From NCBI RefSeq assembly GCF_033439725.1, contig NW_026944385.1, positions 3,939,001-4,003,000 on the forward strand: 64,000 nt of DNA. Direction: 5' to 3'. Numbering within the stretch: position 1 is the stretch's first letter; each line of letters begins with the position of its first letter. The notes beneath the pieces are model-generated. The model saw only the letters and a list, made by a program, of their open reading frames with translations, had not been told where the DNA came from and ran no database searches. The translations under genes were made by a program, and so were the position numbers. The DNA is from Neurospora tetraspora. Taxonomy: Eukaryota > Ascomycota > Sordariomycetes > Sordariales > Sordariaceae. This document shows positions 1 to 9,310 of this stretch, piece after piece.

Positions 1-1289
1 TAGAGGTAGGTTGGCTAAAGCGGGGTGTTGAGGTTGAGTTTGAAGCTGAGGCGGGAGACGATGTAGAGACGACAAATGGTGTGCACAATCTTGGAGAGTA
101 TAGTAGCGTTATAGGAGACGGGTAACACAGTCGTGGCAAAAAGGGTTGGTTCAAAGGGGAAAGGGTACAGTCTAGTCAAGGCAGGCAAGGGGAAGCCCGT
201 GATGGAGATCGTTTAATTGCCCCTGGGGTTCCCTTCCGTTGCAGAGGGCCGGGGTCCTGACTGCCCCTGGGCCGCTTGGGACGTTGGCACGGGGCGGTTG
301 GGGCCCCATCCGTCCGCTGTCCTACAGTTGGCGTGCATCCAGCATTCAGGTCGGGCCCGGTCTACCTTACCGTTCGCCTGCCGCCGTCCCAGAGTCAAAG
401 ATCCGGGACCCCATCTCCAAAACGAATCCCATCGTCATGGCGGTCAAGACCACAATGCTTCGAAAAGGGGTTTCAGTTTCCAGGGGGTGGTGGGCGCGCA
501 GATTCACCTGCAGCAAGCACTTTTGACAAGACACTGGCAGCGAAACAGAACGACGACAACGGCCCGAGCGCCCTACACATGGAGGTTCCTACACGCGCAT
601 TGGCCCCATCTGATTGTCTCAACTGGATAAGACTTGGTAACTTTGATAAACGATGACGACGATCCGCAACTACAACTCACCACAGACAAACTCGCCCCCT
701 TAGCTACGTGATCTCCCCGGATTGGCTTCTGTCTTTGTAAGGCTGTCTTGGTGTATGTAGATATTGTGACAACCCAAATACTGAGACATCCTGGCGATCG
801 CCCGTATAAGTCTACACGTGCGTTGACGGTAACTCCCACAACCAAGAACCCAGGCGGGAAATACGCGAAGTCATCGTGCCTTGATGATGAGGCTGTATAT
901 ACTGGAGGCCGCCGAACTAAAATACTCTTTAATCTCTTGATGTCGTAGCCTTGACCCAGACCAGAGCGAACCTCATCTCGCCAGTCCCACTTCGGTCTCA
1001 TCAACACGACAACCGCTTGCGTGGCCCTTGCTTGTTTTCTTGTGAACAAAATGTTCGCTGAGCGCATACGACGCGGAATATCTGTGATGTGTCGTTCGTT
1101 AAAATGTTGCTCTCAAATCAGGTCCAACTTACCGAGGAGCCATCGTGAACCTCGTCTCGCATGATGGCGGCCAGCAGCCTCGGCCGGCCTCGCTATTCCG
1201 GACATTCTTCTTCAACCGTCGTTCGTTCCCAAGGGCATCGTGATGGTGCATTATATCCTCGCTCTGTTTATTAAACCTAATCTCCTTCT
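1..1289. other. Non-coding left end, downstream of prefoldin gene
   Basis: No reading frame here resembles a known protein and none shows a convincing splice structure; the frames around 217-656 and 573-1067 overlap each other on opposite strands and look random. The stretch just left of 1290 is presumably the 3' UTR of the prefoldin gene. The rest may be the leader or 3' end of a gene lying outside the window. I see no tRNA or 5S rRNA pattern. Confidence 0.5.
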
Positions 1290-2546
1290 TCAACCGTCCG
1301 ACGCCGTCTCGCTCTTCTTTCCTTTTGTCTTCTCCTCTTCCTCCTTCTCTTTCCGCTTCTGCACGACGTCCCAGTTGTAGACTCTCGCAACGGCGACTTC
1401 CATCGTCTGGCGCAATCGTTTAGGTTAGCAAGTATTCCCCAGGATCGGTAATAGAACCACCATCTCCTCATCCTCCTCCTCCTCTTTCTCATGCACCATT
1501 CCCTGCCTCTCCATGTCCTTTGGAAGGTAGGTTGGTTACCGACAACACGTCACGTACCGTAATCTGCTCCCTCAAGAAATCCAAATCCTCCTCGCAGTTC
1601 TGCAAGCTCTGCGTCGCAGCCTTGAGCTTCGAGTCCAGTAGCTGCTCGGCCTCCTCAATGGGATACGACAGCATGACGTTGGCGCCGAGCCAGATGTACA
1701 CCTCGTCCGTGGGCGGGATCTTGGCCGTGGCGTGGAGAGTCTCGTTGAGCTCGAATGTGGTTTCGATCGGGTCTTCTTCATCCTGTAAACCAAGGCAAAA
1801 GCGTGTTTCTTGTCAGCGTCTGTCTCGTTCGTGTGTCGGTATTGTTGTCCCATCGATCCATCCCATTGTTTCATCCTCGTCCTCTGGCCCCCGGTACTGA
1901 AAATGTTTTTCCCTGCCCCCCAAGAACTACCCGGGCGCATATGTAATCTGTCCACCGCCGTATAACTAGCTGTATAGCCCGTATTCCCGCGTGTCCTGAA
2001 GACAGAGTGCGTCGTATCGTACCTTTCTCATCTGCAAGAACCGCACCGTATCCAACGTCTTCTGAATATCCGGCATCTTGTCCTTCAACCCCACCACTCG
2101 TCGCTGGAGGTTCTGCTCCATGAACTGGTACTTGGCGATCAACTCCTGGAACCGCCTCAGGGTGGGCTCGACGTCCGCGCGAGACGTGACATAGTCCTCG
2201 ACCTTGTCGACGAAGGGCGCTTGGGGAATGCCTCGGGGGTTCGCGGGCGTGGCATCACTGTAGGTTTGGCGGAACAGGAAGCAGCAGGTCAGCTTTTGTT
2301 TGTGCTTCTATAGGTAATGTAGGCTAGGCTATGCTAGCAATGTTTCGAGCCATGGCACATCTGGTTCTTGTCGAAGTTAGGGGCATCGCATGGGATTCGT
2401 CGTTCAGGAGGGGCAAGACTGTTTGTTTGTCTTGATACCATGTAGAGGTAGCATGCCCAACTTAAGCTCTTGGTGCCAAGGTAGGGTAGAGGTAGCTCGA
2501 CAACTTACCGACCCGCAGTTTCTACTTCTTTTCCTTTGGTTGCCAT
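1290..2546 (-). CDS. Prefoldin subunit 3 (VBP1/Pac10/Gim2 family)
   Basis: Alpha-type subunit of the hexameric prefoldin (GimC) co-chaperone, which hands unfolded actin and tubulin to the CCT/TRiC chaperonin in the cytosol. I read four exons on the minus strand: 2546-2509, 2257-2023, 1782-1558 and 1406-1290, giving 204 residues, close to the usual ~190-200. Start ATG at 2546 opens MATKGKEVE. Exon 2 encodes the first helix of the coiled coil (FVDKVEDYV...RFQELIAKYQFMEQNLQRRV). Exon 3 carries the diagnostic beta-hairpin segment VYIWLGANVMLSYPIEEA and the second helix ending EEDLDFLREQIT. Exon 4 supplies the conserved tail VARVYNWDVVQKR followed by a Lys/Glu-rich end. All junctions keep frame and use GT..AG. 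Reading through the last donor at 1557 would instead give a short unrelated tail, which I reject. Same strand as frq. Confidence 0.9.
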
Positions 2547-3723
2547 TTTGAGTATGGACCTCACATGTCGGTTTGTAAGGGGGAAAAGACCGATCAAGGT
2601 GGGAGCTTGCGTGACTGGTTCTCGCAAAGCTCGTTGTTTACGTAGCGGTAGGTGCGATACCTGTATGGTCATGGATGGAACCCCAAGAGCTGCCCGCCCG
2701 CACCTCGCTGAGCTCGCTCCCCCGCCTGCAGCCAGGAGCGAGTCGAATCGATTCCGTAAAAGTGGAGCACGCATAGTGTGCATGCGTACAGTACCATACA
2801 CCTCTGGAAAGTTTTGTTAGTGTGAGACCTCATGTCAAGTTTTCCAGGCGGTTTGGCCCGAGCATGTGTGTTACACTGGGTAAAGAAGGCGTTGAATGAA
2901 GATGATTGTGTCAAGTCCTAGCTTTAAAGATTGTCTTTTTCATTAATTTGAGACATTTGTAAATGTCTTTGTGGGCTTTAGAACTGTTGGCGATGGCCTC
3001 ATTCAAAGATCCAAGCTAACAAACAACCCACCGTCGGACCGTGATAGCGACCCTGATACTGTATGTAGCCCGCCCAAGCGTTGGATAATCAGGGGCTTGC
3101 TGATAATGCGCTGAGGGTCCTGGTGCACGTCCTACGCCTGACGTTACGATCCACGACTATCGCTCGATCATCAAAACGTTCCGGCAGCGAGGCCATCGTG
3201 GGGACAACTAATCGATTCATTTTCCAATCCTATATACATACCCAATCAGACCTGCCACCAAGTCCGATCGTGGTTTCACGTGTGTACCTGTTGCGACTGA
3301 TGTCACCGGCCTTCTGCTACTGCTGCGATCCGTTGATACATATTTAGAAAGAGGTATGTTTTTTTCACAAAAAGTCGTCAACGAGGAAGCAAGAAAACCA
3401 CAGCGATCCAAATCCAAACAACACTAACCCAAACTCTCAAAAAGTCTCCAACCCAACCCACCCCTCCCTCCACCCACCCGGCATGGCCCCATTCATGGGA
3501 TCCAGGTCCCCGTCGGATATCCATACGTATCGAGTCCCCGAAAATCGACAATGCAACTCCCCAAAAATGGCAAAAGCAAAGAACCGCGCGCTGGAGAAAA
3601 CCCGCTCGCTCGCCAAAGCCACAAATTCGAGAATACCGGTACCTGTTTTCCTGATACCAGCCGCAATGCGTTCCCTTTCCGTTCGTGTGTTCTCTGCGTC
3701 TTCTCACATAGGGAAAAATACAC
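2547..3723. promoter_or_regulatory. frq 3' flank and prefoldin promoter; likely start region of antisense qrf
   Basis: Intergenic DNA between the frq stop and the prefoldin start. It must hold the frq 3' UTR and terminator and the prefoldin promoter. In N. crassa a light- and clock-regulated antisense transcript, qrf, starts in this flank and runs through frq. The sequence has several GATC/CGAT motifs of the kind bound by the White Collar Complex, densest at 3147-3170 (cgatccacgac...ctcgatca). I cannot tell from sequence alone whether these work. No protein-coding gene is seen. Confidence 0.4.
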
Positions 3724-6693
3724 TCAGGTCTCACCCTCGTCCTCCATCGAACTACTATAGCCGCTCTCTGCCCCACCAGCGGTTGCAACCGAGCTGCCAG
3801 TGTGCAGCATGTCCACATCTTTTCCGATGGCGGCTGCCAGTGGGCTGTCGTCCCCGTCCACTGCCGTCCGCGGCGTCACCGACCGCATATTGAGGCCGCT
3901 GTCCGACATCCGATTATCGTCGCTGTCCATCCGCACATCAGTCTCGGTATCGAACACCAAATCGTCCTTCCGCATATACGTATTGTTGTCCGAAAAATGA
4001 GGATTTGCTCGGCGCGAAATCTGCCCTTCCGAGAAAGAATCTTCCTCTACTTCCTCCACTTCTTCGTCGTCCGAAGCGAGATCGTCGCCGTCGTCCCAGC
4101 TGGAATCGGTGCTGAACGGGGGATAGAATATCGCCGGCGGAGGTAGTGGGGCTGGGTTCAGCCGTCGGAATTCCCCAGAGACGTATTCGATCTGCATCGG
4201 TGCAACAGTCAGACTGCGACTGCGAGGAGGCAAAGGCGACGACGTTCTAATCGATGCCAAGCGTTCGGCGATGATATCGGCCGTGTCTTCCGATGTCGTC
4301 GAGCGTGACAAGTGCCGCTGCAGGATAGGTCTGACGACGCGGCGAGTGGTGACGAACATGGCAAAATGGTCATCAGGAAGTACTCCACCAAGGCCAGAGG
4401 GCTCCATGACTTCTTTGGCAAGAGGCTGAATTTGAATATTGTCAGGATCCTCGCACCAAGGGAAGACGAAATCCTCGTCGTTTGGCGAGAACCCGTCGTC
4501 AGCCACGAGATCAGGCGCGTTTTCGGGGTCAAAATCCAATGCCTCGGCCACGCGGGCACGGTCATCACTGAGCGGCCTGACGGGAAGAGACGATCCAGAC
4601 AACGTCCGCTGCAGCACATGTTCAGTTTCGTCACCAGATCCGGATCCTTCGAGCTCGCGGCCGGTAGCCGTCATTTGCGCTGTTGGCGACATATCGCCAG
4701 GGTCTCCTGAAAGATCGGTGCAGAATGGAACGCCGGTGTAGTAAACGATGGCGCCGTCATATCGACGCTTCCTCCGCTGTTGCGTTGTCCCCGATCCGCT
4801 AAAGTCCCACTTCGAGTTACCCAGGTTGCTCTCATCGACGCCATCCTCCGAGCCTTGTGACGCCGACTCCTCCAAAGAGGTCTCGACCGAGGATGAATGG
4901 CGGTGTACAAACATCGGTTTGTAATGAAAGGTGTCCGAAGGTGACCTTGAGGGACCGAACCTCCCAATCTCCGAACGCGCCTGCTGCGTCTTCTGCTTCT
5001 TCCTCCGACCAGTCTCATCCGAACCGTCTTCGGTATCTTCCGTCAGGGGGCTTTTCTGGGACTTGTCCTCACTGCTGTCGCTGCTGAACTTGGTTCCATC
5101 GGTTCCACCACGCCAGCGGATTTTCCGACCATCAGAGGACAACTGGAACTTTGTGCTCTTTTCCGAGACAGCTTGGCGAATAAAACTCGGCGTTACGCTA
5201 ACTATGTGCAGCTGGGCGAGGTTGCAAAGCAGATTGAGGTACACCCAGCCTTCCGCATCCGGAGCGACATCTTGATAGCTGGTCCGGCTTCCCTGCAAGA
5301 ATTCGGGAGATACCAGGCCCAAATGACGGATGTAGTCCATATTCTCGGATGGTATCTGGACTCGGTCCGGGTCCAGATCGCGGGGCCTGGTTGGTCGTTG
5401 GTCCGGCGCAATGGCTCCCGGAGGCGAGGTGTTGTTGCCAGTTCGACCGTCGCTTCCACTTCCATCTCCGCTTCCAGTCCCAGTTCCGCCGAGTTCGGTT
5501 TGATCGCCACCTGAGTTGGATGCAGATGCATTGTCTTTGGAGAAACGGACCTTCTGCGGATTTTCTCCATCCTGTAGTTGGATGCAAGCTTCGCGCAATC
5601 CTTCCGGAGGGGGGCGGGGAGGTGCCATGGTCGTTCCTTCCGACACGAGTGCTGCATCCATACTCGGCATGGACTGGTTGCGCTGCATGTTTCGTCCACT
5701 AATCTTTCCGGTGAACAGTTGCTCCAAGCGTCGGACAACCAGCTTCTTCTTCTCCTTGTCGGTCATCACAATATGATGGGGAAGCAGGCCATCGGGCGTG
5801 TCGCGTAGGTAGCTTTCTACCTTTTGGGACGACGTTGATTTTGCCCTGGACAGCGAAGGTCGTCCGAGCGACGGACCAGAGGAGTGAGGCGCATGGGAGC
5901 TACGGCCCGTCGACATGGTGGCGTACGCGGAATCGACAGGACGACTGCGCGACGAAGATGACGAGTCGTGTTTGGACAACGATACCTTTCCGTGTCTTCC
6001 AGTCTTCCTCCGCGATGTCGATTCGCTCGAGTCCCCGAGACTAGCAGCAAAGTCGCGGAGCGTTGCCTCCAATTCGCGTTTCTTTCGTTTAGGTAACCCA
6101 TGTACCTTGATCTCAAACAATTTCTCCTTTCTCATCATGTCGGAACCAAACTGCTTATACCTCTTTAGTTCCTCCTTTAGCCGCTTGTTTTCGACAGTCA
6201 AGTCGTCGATGACACTGCGGAAGTCATCGGCGGCAGTGCTGTGCGCAGCAGCCGGGCGGAACCCTTGCATCTGGGTACCACCGGGCGGATATGGGGGGTT
6301 TCGTCCAGGCGGATACCTGGATTCCTCGTTAGAGGAGTCGGTCTCCTTCTGATAAAAAGGAGGATCGACTTCCATACTGGGGCTCTCGTCATTGAAGGCC
6401 GCGACAGGGTTACGATTGGATTGATCAAACCAATTCTTGGGGTCACTCTGGCCAGTATCGTTGCTCTCTCCAGACGACCTTCGAGTGGGCGAGCTCGTGG
6501 GTTGGGGTTGGGGTTGGGGTTCGGTCACTCCCAGTGCGGAAGATGAAGTAACTCTGCTGCTAGCATCTCGCGCAAGGCGGTGATTATGAAGTGTTATTGA
6601 CTTGTCTGGGGAAGCACGTCGGGGTAGGGGGTGACCACGGCTGTCAAAGGGTGGCGGGCGCATGCCCTGTGATTTATCCCCACTATCCGCCAT
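3724..6693 (-). CDS. frq: FREQUENCY, circadian clock protein
   Basis: Central negative element of the Neurospora clock: FRQ binds FRH and casein kinase 1, inhibits its activator the White Collar Complex, and is progressively phosphorylated and degraded via FWD-1. One uninterrupted 989-codon frame, the same length as I recall for N. crassa FRQ. Start chosen at the ATG at 6693 (MADSGDKSQG); the codon two upstream is GTG. A third in-frame ATG at 6375 (MEVDPPFYQ) matches the start of short FRQ. Visible parts, numbered from 6693: dimerisation coiled coil ~158-182 (DDLTVENKRLKEELKRY), basic run ~202-206, CK1-binding FCD1 ~302-333, FCD2 ~450-466, serine-rich PEST-1-like stretch ~500-560, basic NLS ~562-568 (GRRKKQK), FRH-binding region ~765-780 (PSGLGGVLPDDHF), acidic PEST-2 ~863-890. 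Low-complexity Ser/Gly/Thr linkers are typical. Confidence 0.98.
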   Translation of the reverse strand: MADSGDKSQGMRPPPFDSRGHPLPRRASPDKSITLHNHRLARDASSRVTSSSALGVTEPQPQPQPTSSPTRRSSGESNDTGQSDPKNWFDQSNRNPVAAFNDESPSMEVDPPFYQKETDSSNEESRYPPGRNPPYPPGGTQMQGFRPAAAHSTAADDFRSVIDDLTVENKRLKEELKRYKQFGSDMMRKEKLFEIKVHGLPKRKKRELEATLRDFAASLGDSSESTSRRKTGRHGKVSLSKHDSSSSSRSRPVDSAYATMSTGRSSHAPHSSGPSLGRPSLSRAKSTSSQKVESYLRDTPDGLLPHHIVMTDKEKKKLVVRRLEQLFTGKISGRNMQRNQSMPSMDAALVSEGTTMAPPRPPPEGLREACIQLQDGENPQKVRFSKDNASASNSGGDQTELGGTGTGSGDGSGSDGRTGNNTSPPGAIAPDQRPTRPRDLDPDRVQIPSENMDYIRHLGLVSPEFLQGSRTSYQDVAPDAEGWVYLNLLCNLAQLHIVSVTPSFIRQAVSEKSTKFQLSSDGRKIRWRGGTDGTKFSSDSSEDKSQKSPLTEDTEDGSDETGRRKKQKTQQARSEIGRFGPSRSPSDTFHYKPMFVHRHSSSVETSLEESASQGSEDGVDESNLGNSKWDFSGSGTTQQRRKRRYDGAIVYYTGVPFCTDLSGDPGDMSPTAQMTATGRELEGSGSGDETEHVLQRTLSGSSLPVRPLSDDRARVAEALDFDPENAPDLVADDGFSPNDEDFVFPWCEDPDNIQIQPLAKEVMEPSGLGGVLPDDHFAMFVTTRRVVRPILQRHLSRSTTSEDTADIIAERLASIRTSSPLPPRSRSLTVAPMQIEYVSGEFRRLNPAPLPPPAIFYPPFSTDSSWDDGDDLASDDEEVEEVEEDSFSEGQISRRANPHFSDNNTYMRKDDLVFDTETDVRMDSDDNRMSDSGLNMRSVTPRTAVDGDDSPLAAAIGKDVDMLHTGSSVATAGGAESGYSSSMEDEGET

Positions 6694-6738
6694 GTTCACC
6701 CTATCAGATCTTCGTCAGGCGACTGCGATGCAACTCAC
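6667..6738 (-). promoter_or_regulatory. Alternative intron spanning the long-FRQ start codon
   Basis: On the frq strand a good donor (GTGAGT, from 6738) is followed 72 nt later by an acceptor (CACAG, ending 6667). This interval contains the first start codon at 6693. Keeping it allows long FRQ; removing it takes out the first ATG and favours the ATG at 6375, giving short FRQ. This matches the known temperature-sensitive intron (I-6) of N. crassa frq, which sets the long/short FRQ ratio. An earlier acceptor (ctgatag, 6701) would leave only 38 nt, too short for a Neurospora intron. Confidence 0.65.
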
Positions 6739-8311
6739 GTTCGAGCAGCTTGTGGGGACTTCTCATGATACGGCTGTGTGCGTGTCCTTACGACACTTGG
6801 GCTGGGTGGATGCCCTCAAAGCCTGTGACTATGGAAGCCGCAGACCGGCAGGCAGAGGGGGGGTGTCTCGGGTGTCTAAAGAGCGAGCAAGCTAAGTTAG
6901 AAAACTGAGCAACAACGGTGCAAAATTTTCTCCGTCAAAGCACTAATGAGGTTGGAGGTTGGCAGCAAGAAAGCGCCCCGAGTGTGTCGGAAGCACTCCC
7001 CGGCGGGACAGTGGCGCCATGGTGAAGAAGGACGCTAGAACGGGGATCAATCGAGATTAGAGTCCCAAAATCAACAAACATGGGCGGGAGAGAGCGGAGG
7101 TGGTGGCGGAACGATGTCCGGACTCCTTGAGATACGGTCAAGCAGCGGCGGTCTTGCGCTAACTCGGCGAGATGTTTTGTTGGGTATGGGGAGTCGACAC
7201 GGAGGCGGAAAGGCAGGGAATGATAAAAGCGACAAACAGAACGAGGGCATTGAACGGTGGGGAGGGGAGGTGTTGAAAACCCAAGTGAGAGGGTCGAGTC
7301 AGAAGCTCGCGGAGACGGACATGAACGCCGGTGAGGTGGTCCGGGCAAGACAGGCAACAAGCGGGTAAGATGCCGTGGGTAGCTGACAGGTCCGGAAGTG
7401 TTCCTGATTCAGAAAAGGGAAAAGGGGAGCTTGTCGGATGGGATGGGGAAGAGAGGAACAGGTGGGAAACGAATGGGGCAATGCGATGGGCAAAGTTGAG
7501 TCGGATTTACCTTTATTTTTGAGCTTTCCTTGGTCCAGTTGGCGGAATGGTGTTGAAGGTAAATAGAGGAGGGTCGTCGACTCGTCGTGGGAATCGGTGG
7601 TATGGTCGCAATGGCCAGGCCAAAATTCAGGAAAGATCGGCGGTCCCCTGGAGTTTCCTTTGGAGGTCAGGCCCGGGCGCTCGACATGAAGATTTGGACA
7701 AGTGCTACTTTTTCTGCAGCGAGGGTTTCCGTTGGTGTGTGAAGTGGATGCGATGCAGCAAAGACGGTTTCGTTCGGATTTGCAGTTATCGCAGGATAAA
7801 CCGAGAAATGACAATAAAGCCAAGTTTTTGGACTCTTTTGGCGTGGGCTACAGGTACCTTAACAGGCCAATGTTGGGGCCTGTCAATCCGCCACACTGCT
7901 AGGTACGTTCTGGGTCCTCTGGGGTGGATGGGACCAGGGGGCCCGACTTGTGATGAGGTGCCAGGGCAGGATGGGGTGAGAGGTACTAACAAAGTACACT
8001 GAACTGAGACTGAGTGAACTAGCGACTACCCCGAGGCAATCGATGGTATCGAATTCGGGTCGGGTTGTTCGTGAGCGGTAAGGTGAGTGAGGTGCGGGTG
8101 TGTAGTTTTGTAATCAAAACGATTCATCCAATGCCGTTTTTGCATAAGAGTAGGGATTCTGACTGGGGCAGTGGGAAGGGGAGGGCTAGGAGGGGACTGG
8201 ACCGGAGCACATACTTACGTTGGTCGCGAATAGAGGCACGCGTCGTGCTCTGCTCACTTTCCCACAGATGCACAGGAATCGCCCCGATCCTCACCCTCGC
8301 CCAGGCTCCAG
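6694..8311 (-). promoter_or_regulatory. Long frq 5' leader region
   Basis: In N. crassa the frq mRNA leader is about 1.5 kb, carries several upstream ORFs and is spliced. The same distance here reaches ~8.2-8.3 kb, just inside the proximal light element at 8312. The minus strand has several ATGs in this stretch, none opening a recognisable protein. No separate gene is seen on either strand. Confidence 0.55.
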
Positions 8312-8330
8312 GGGATCGAGGGGATCGAAA
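8312..8330 (-). promoter_or_regulatory. Proximal light-response element of frq (tandem GATCGA)
   Basis: Two back-to-back copies of GGGGATCGA lie at 8312-8329. GATCGA is the core bound by the GATA-type zinc fingers of the White Collar Complex, and N. crassa frq has a proximal LRE just upstream of its start site needed for light induction. The site is about 1.6 kb upstream of the frq start codon, where the proximal element is expected. Motif and spacing are seen; function is inferred from the known locus. Confidence 0.7.
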
Positions 8331-9260
8331 AGTTCAGGGTCCTCTGCGACCGTCTTCTGATTGGCCGGTTGCTGTCCGCTCATGAGAGAAACAAGAGGTA
8401 CTTTAGGCCCGCTGCCCTCCCCAACCAGACCAACTTGACCCTCACTTGCGCCGCCCCAAAACCCTCACGATGATGCCGCCCAGGGAGATGGCCAGCAGCT
8501 CTCGCTCCTGATTTCTTCAATTGACCGATTTTTCTCTCCTGTTTCTGCCGAAAAGCCATCGTACAGGGCCGACGATGTCAGCGTCAGGTGGAGAGAGCTC
8601 AGGTGTTCTTTGTTAGAGGCCAGGAACACCTCGACTCACTCTGTTCACCCCACCCGGCTCGATAAACTTTGATTCCCTCTTAACCCACCACGCACACCAA
8701 CGACCAGTTGAGAGGAACACACGCCACGGCTCACTCGCCCTCATTCACTCTTTGGCAACTCGCTCGCTCGATATATGCCGCGCTGACCAGGAGCTTTCAC
8801 TTTTTTTCAACCCCGCCGACGGAGCCCGTAATAACCTCGTCTGGAATCCCCTAGCACATTCGCATGGTTCGTTTCAATCATGGTCCCCTGGAATCCAACC
8901 TGATCAACGACCGTGCGAGAGCTAGCCACCACCAGCAATAGGGTCCCTGCGCGTGACTCGCAAAATCTTGGATGCTTCCACAAAAACGTGAGGGAGCGAA
9001 CTCGGAGCGCAGTTGCTGGCCAAAAGTGCCTCTATTCCCACCCATCTGGTCGGTTATGGGGATCACAGGCCGCGCTCAGGATTGTTGCGCATCTCCACCG
9101 GTAACGCCACGCGGGGTGGGACTATTGAGAAATGTCCCACATCTAACGTCATAGCTCGCAGGGGTGCGCTAAACTTGTCCACAACAGCCTGGCGGGAAGG
9201 TGGCATAGGTGGGCGCGGTGGTCGCGGTGGTGGGGCTTCGACCGAAAGTATCTTGAGCCT

Positions 9261-9310
9261 CCAGATCTCACTTTTGCAGTGTCATCGGCGTTCCGGCGGC
9301 AACAGCACTG
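9261..9310 (-). promoter_or_regulatory. Clock box (distal light-response element) of frq
   Basis: Read on the frq strand, this segment has the order GCCG..., CCGATGACACTGC, then GTGAGATCTGG. That closely follows the N. crassa Clock box as I remember it (two imperfect CGATGAC/CGCTGC-type repeats followed by AATTGAGATCT), with a few substitutions. The C-box is the White Collar Complex site needed for rhythmic frq transcription and also takes part in light induction. It lies ~2.6 kb upstream of the frq start codon and ~0.95 kb beyond the proximal element, consistent with the known spacing. Confidence 0.8.

Noticed and set aside
573-1067. 164-codon minus-strand frame near the left end
   Set aside because: No recognisable sequence, no splice partners and no relation to neighbours; likely chance.
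6697-6699. FRQ start two codons upstream at 6699
   Set aside because: The codon is GTG; the ATG at 6693 gives the known N terminus MADSGDKSQ.
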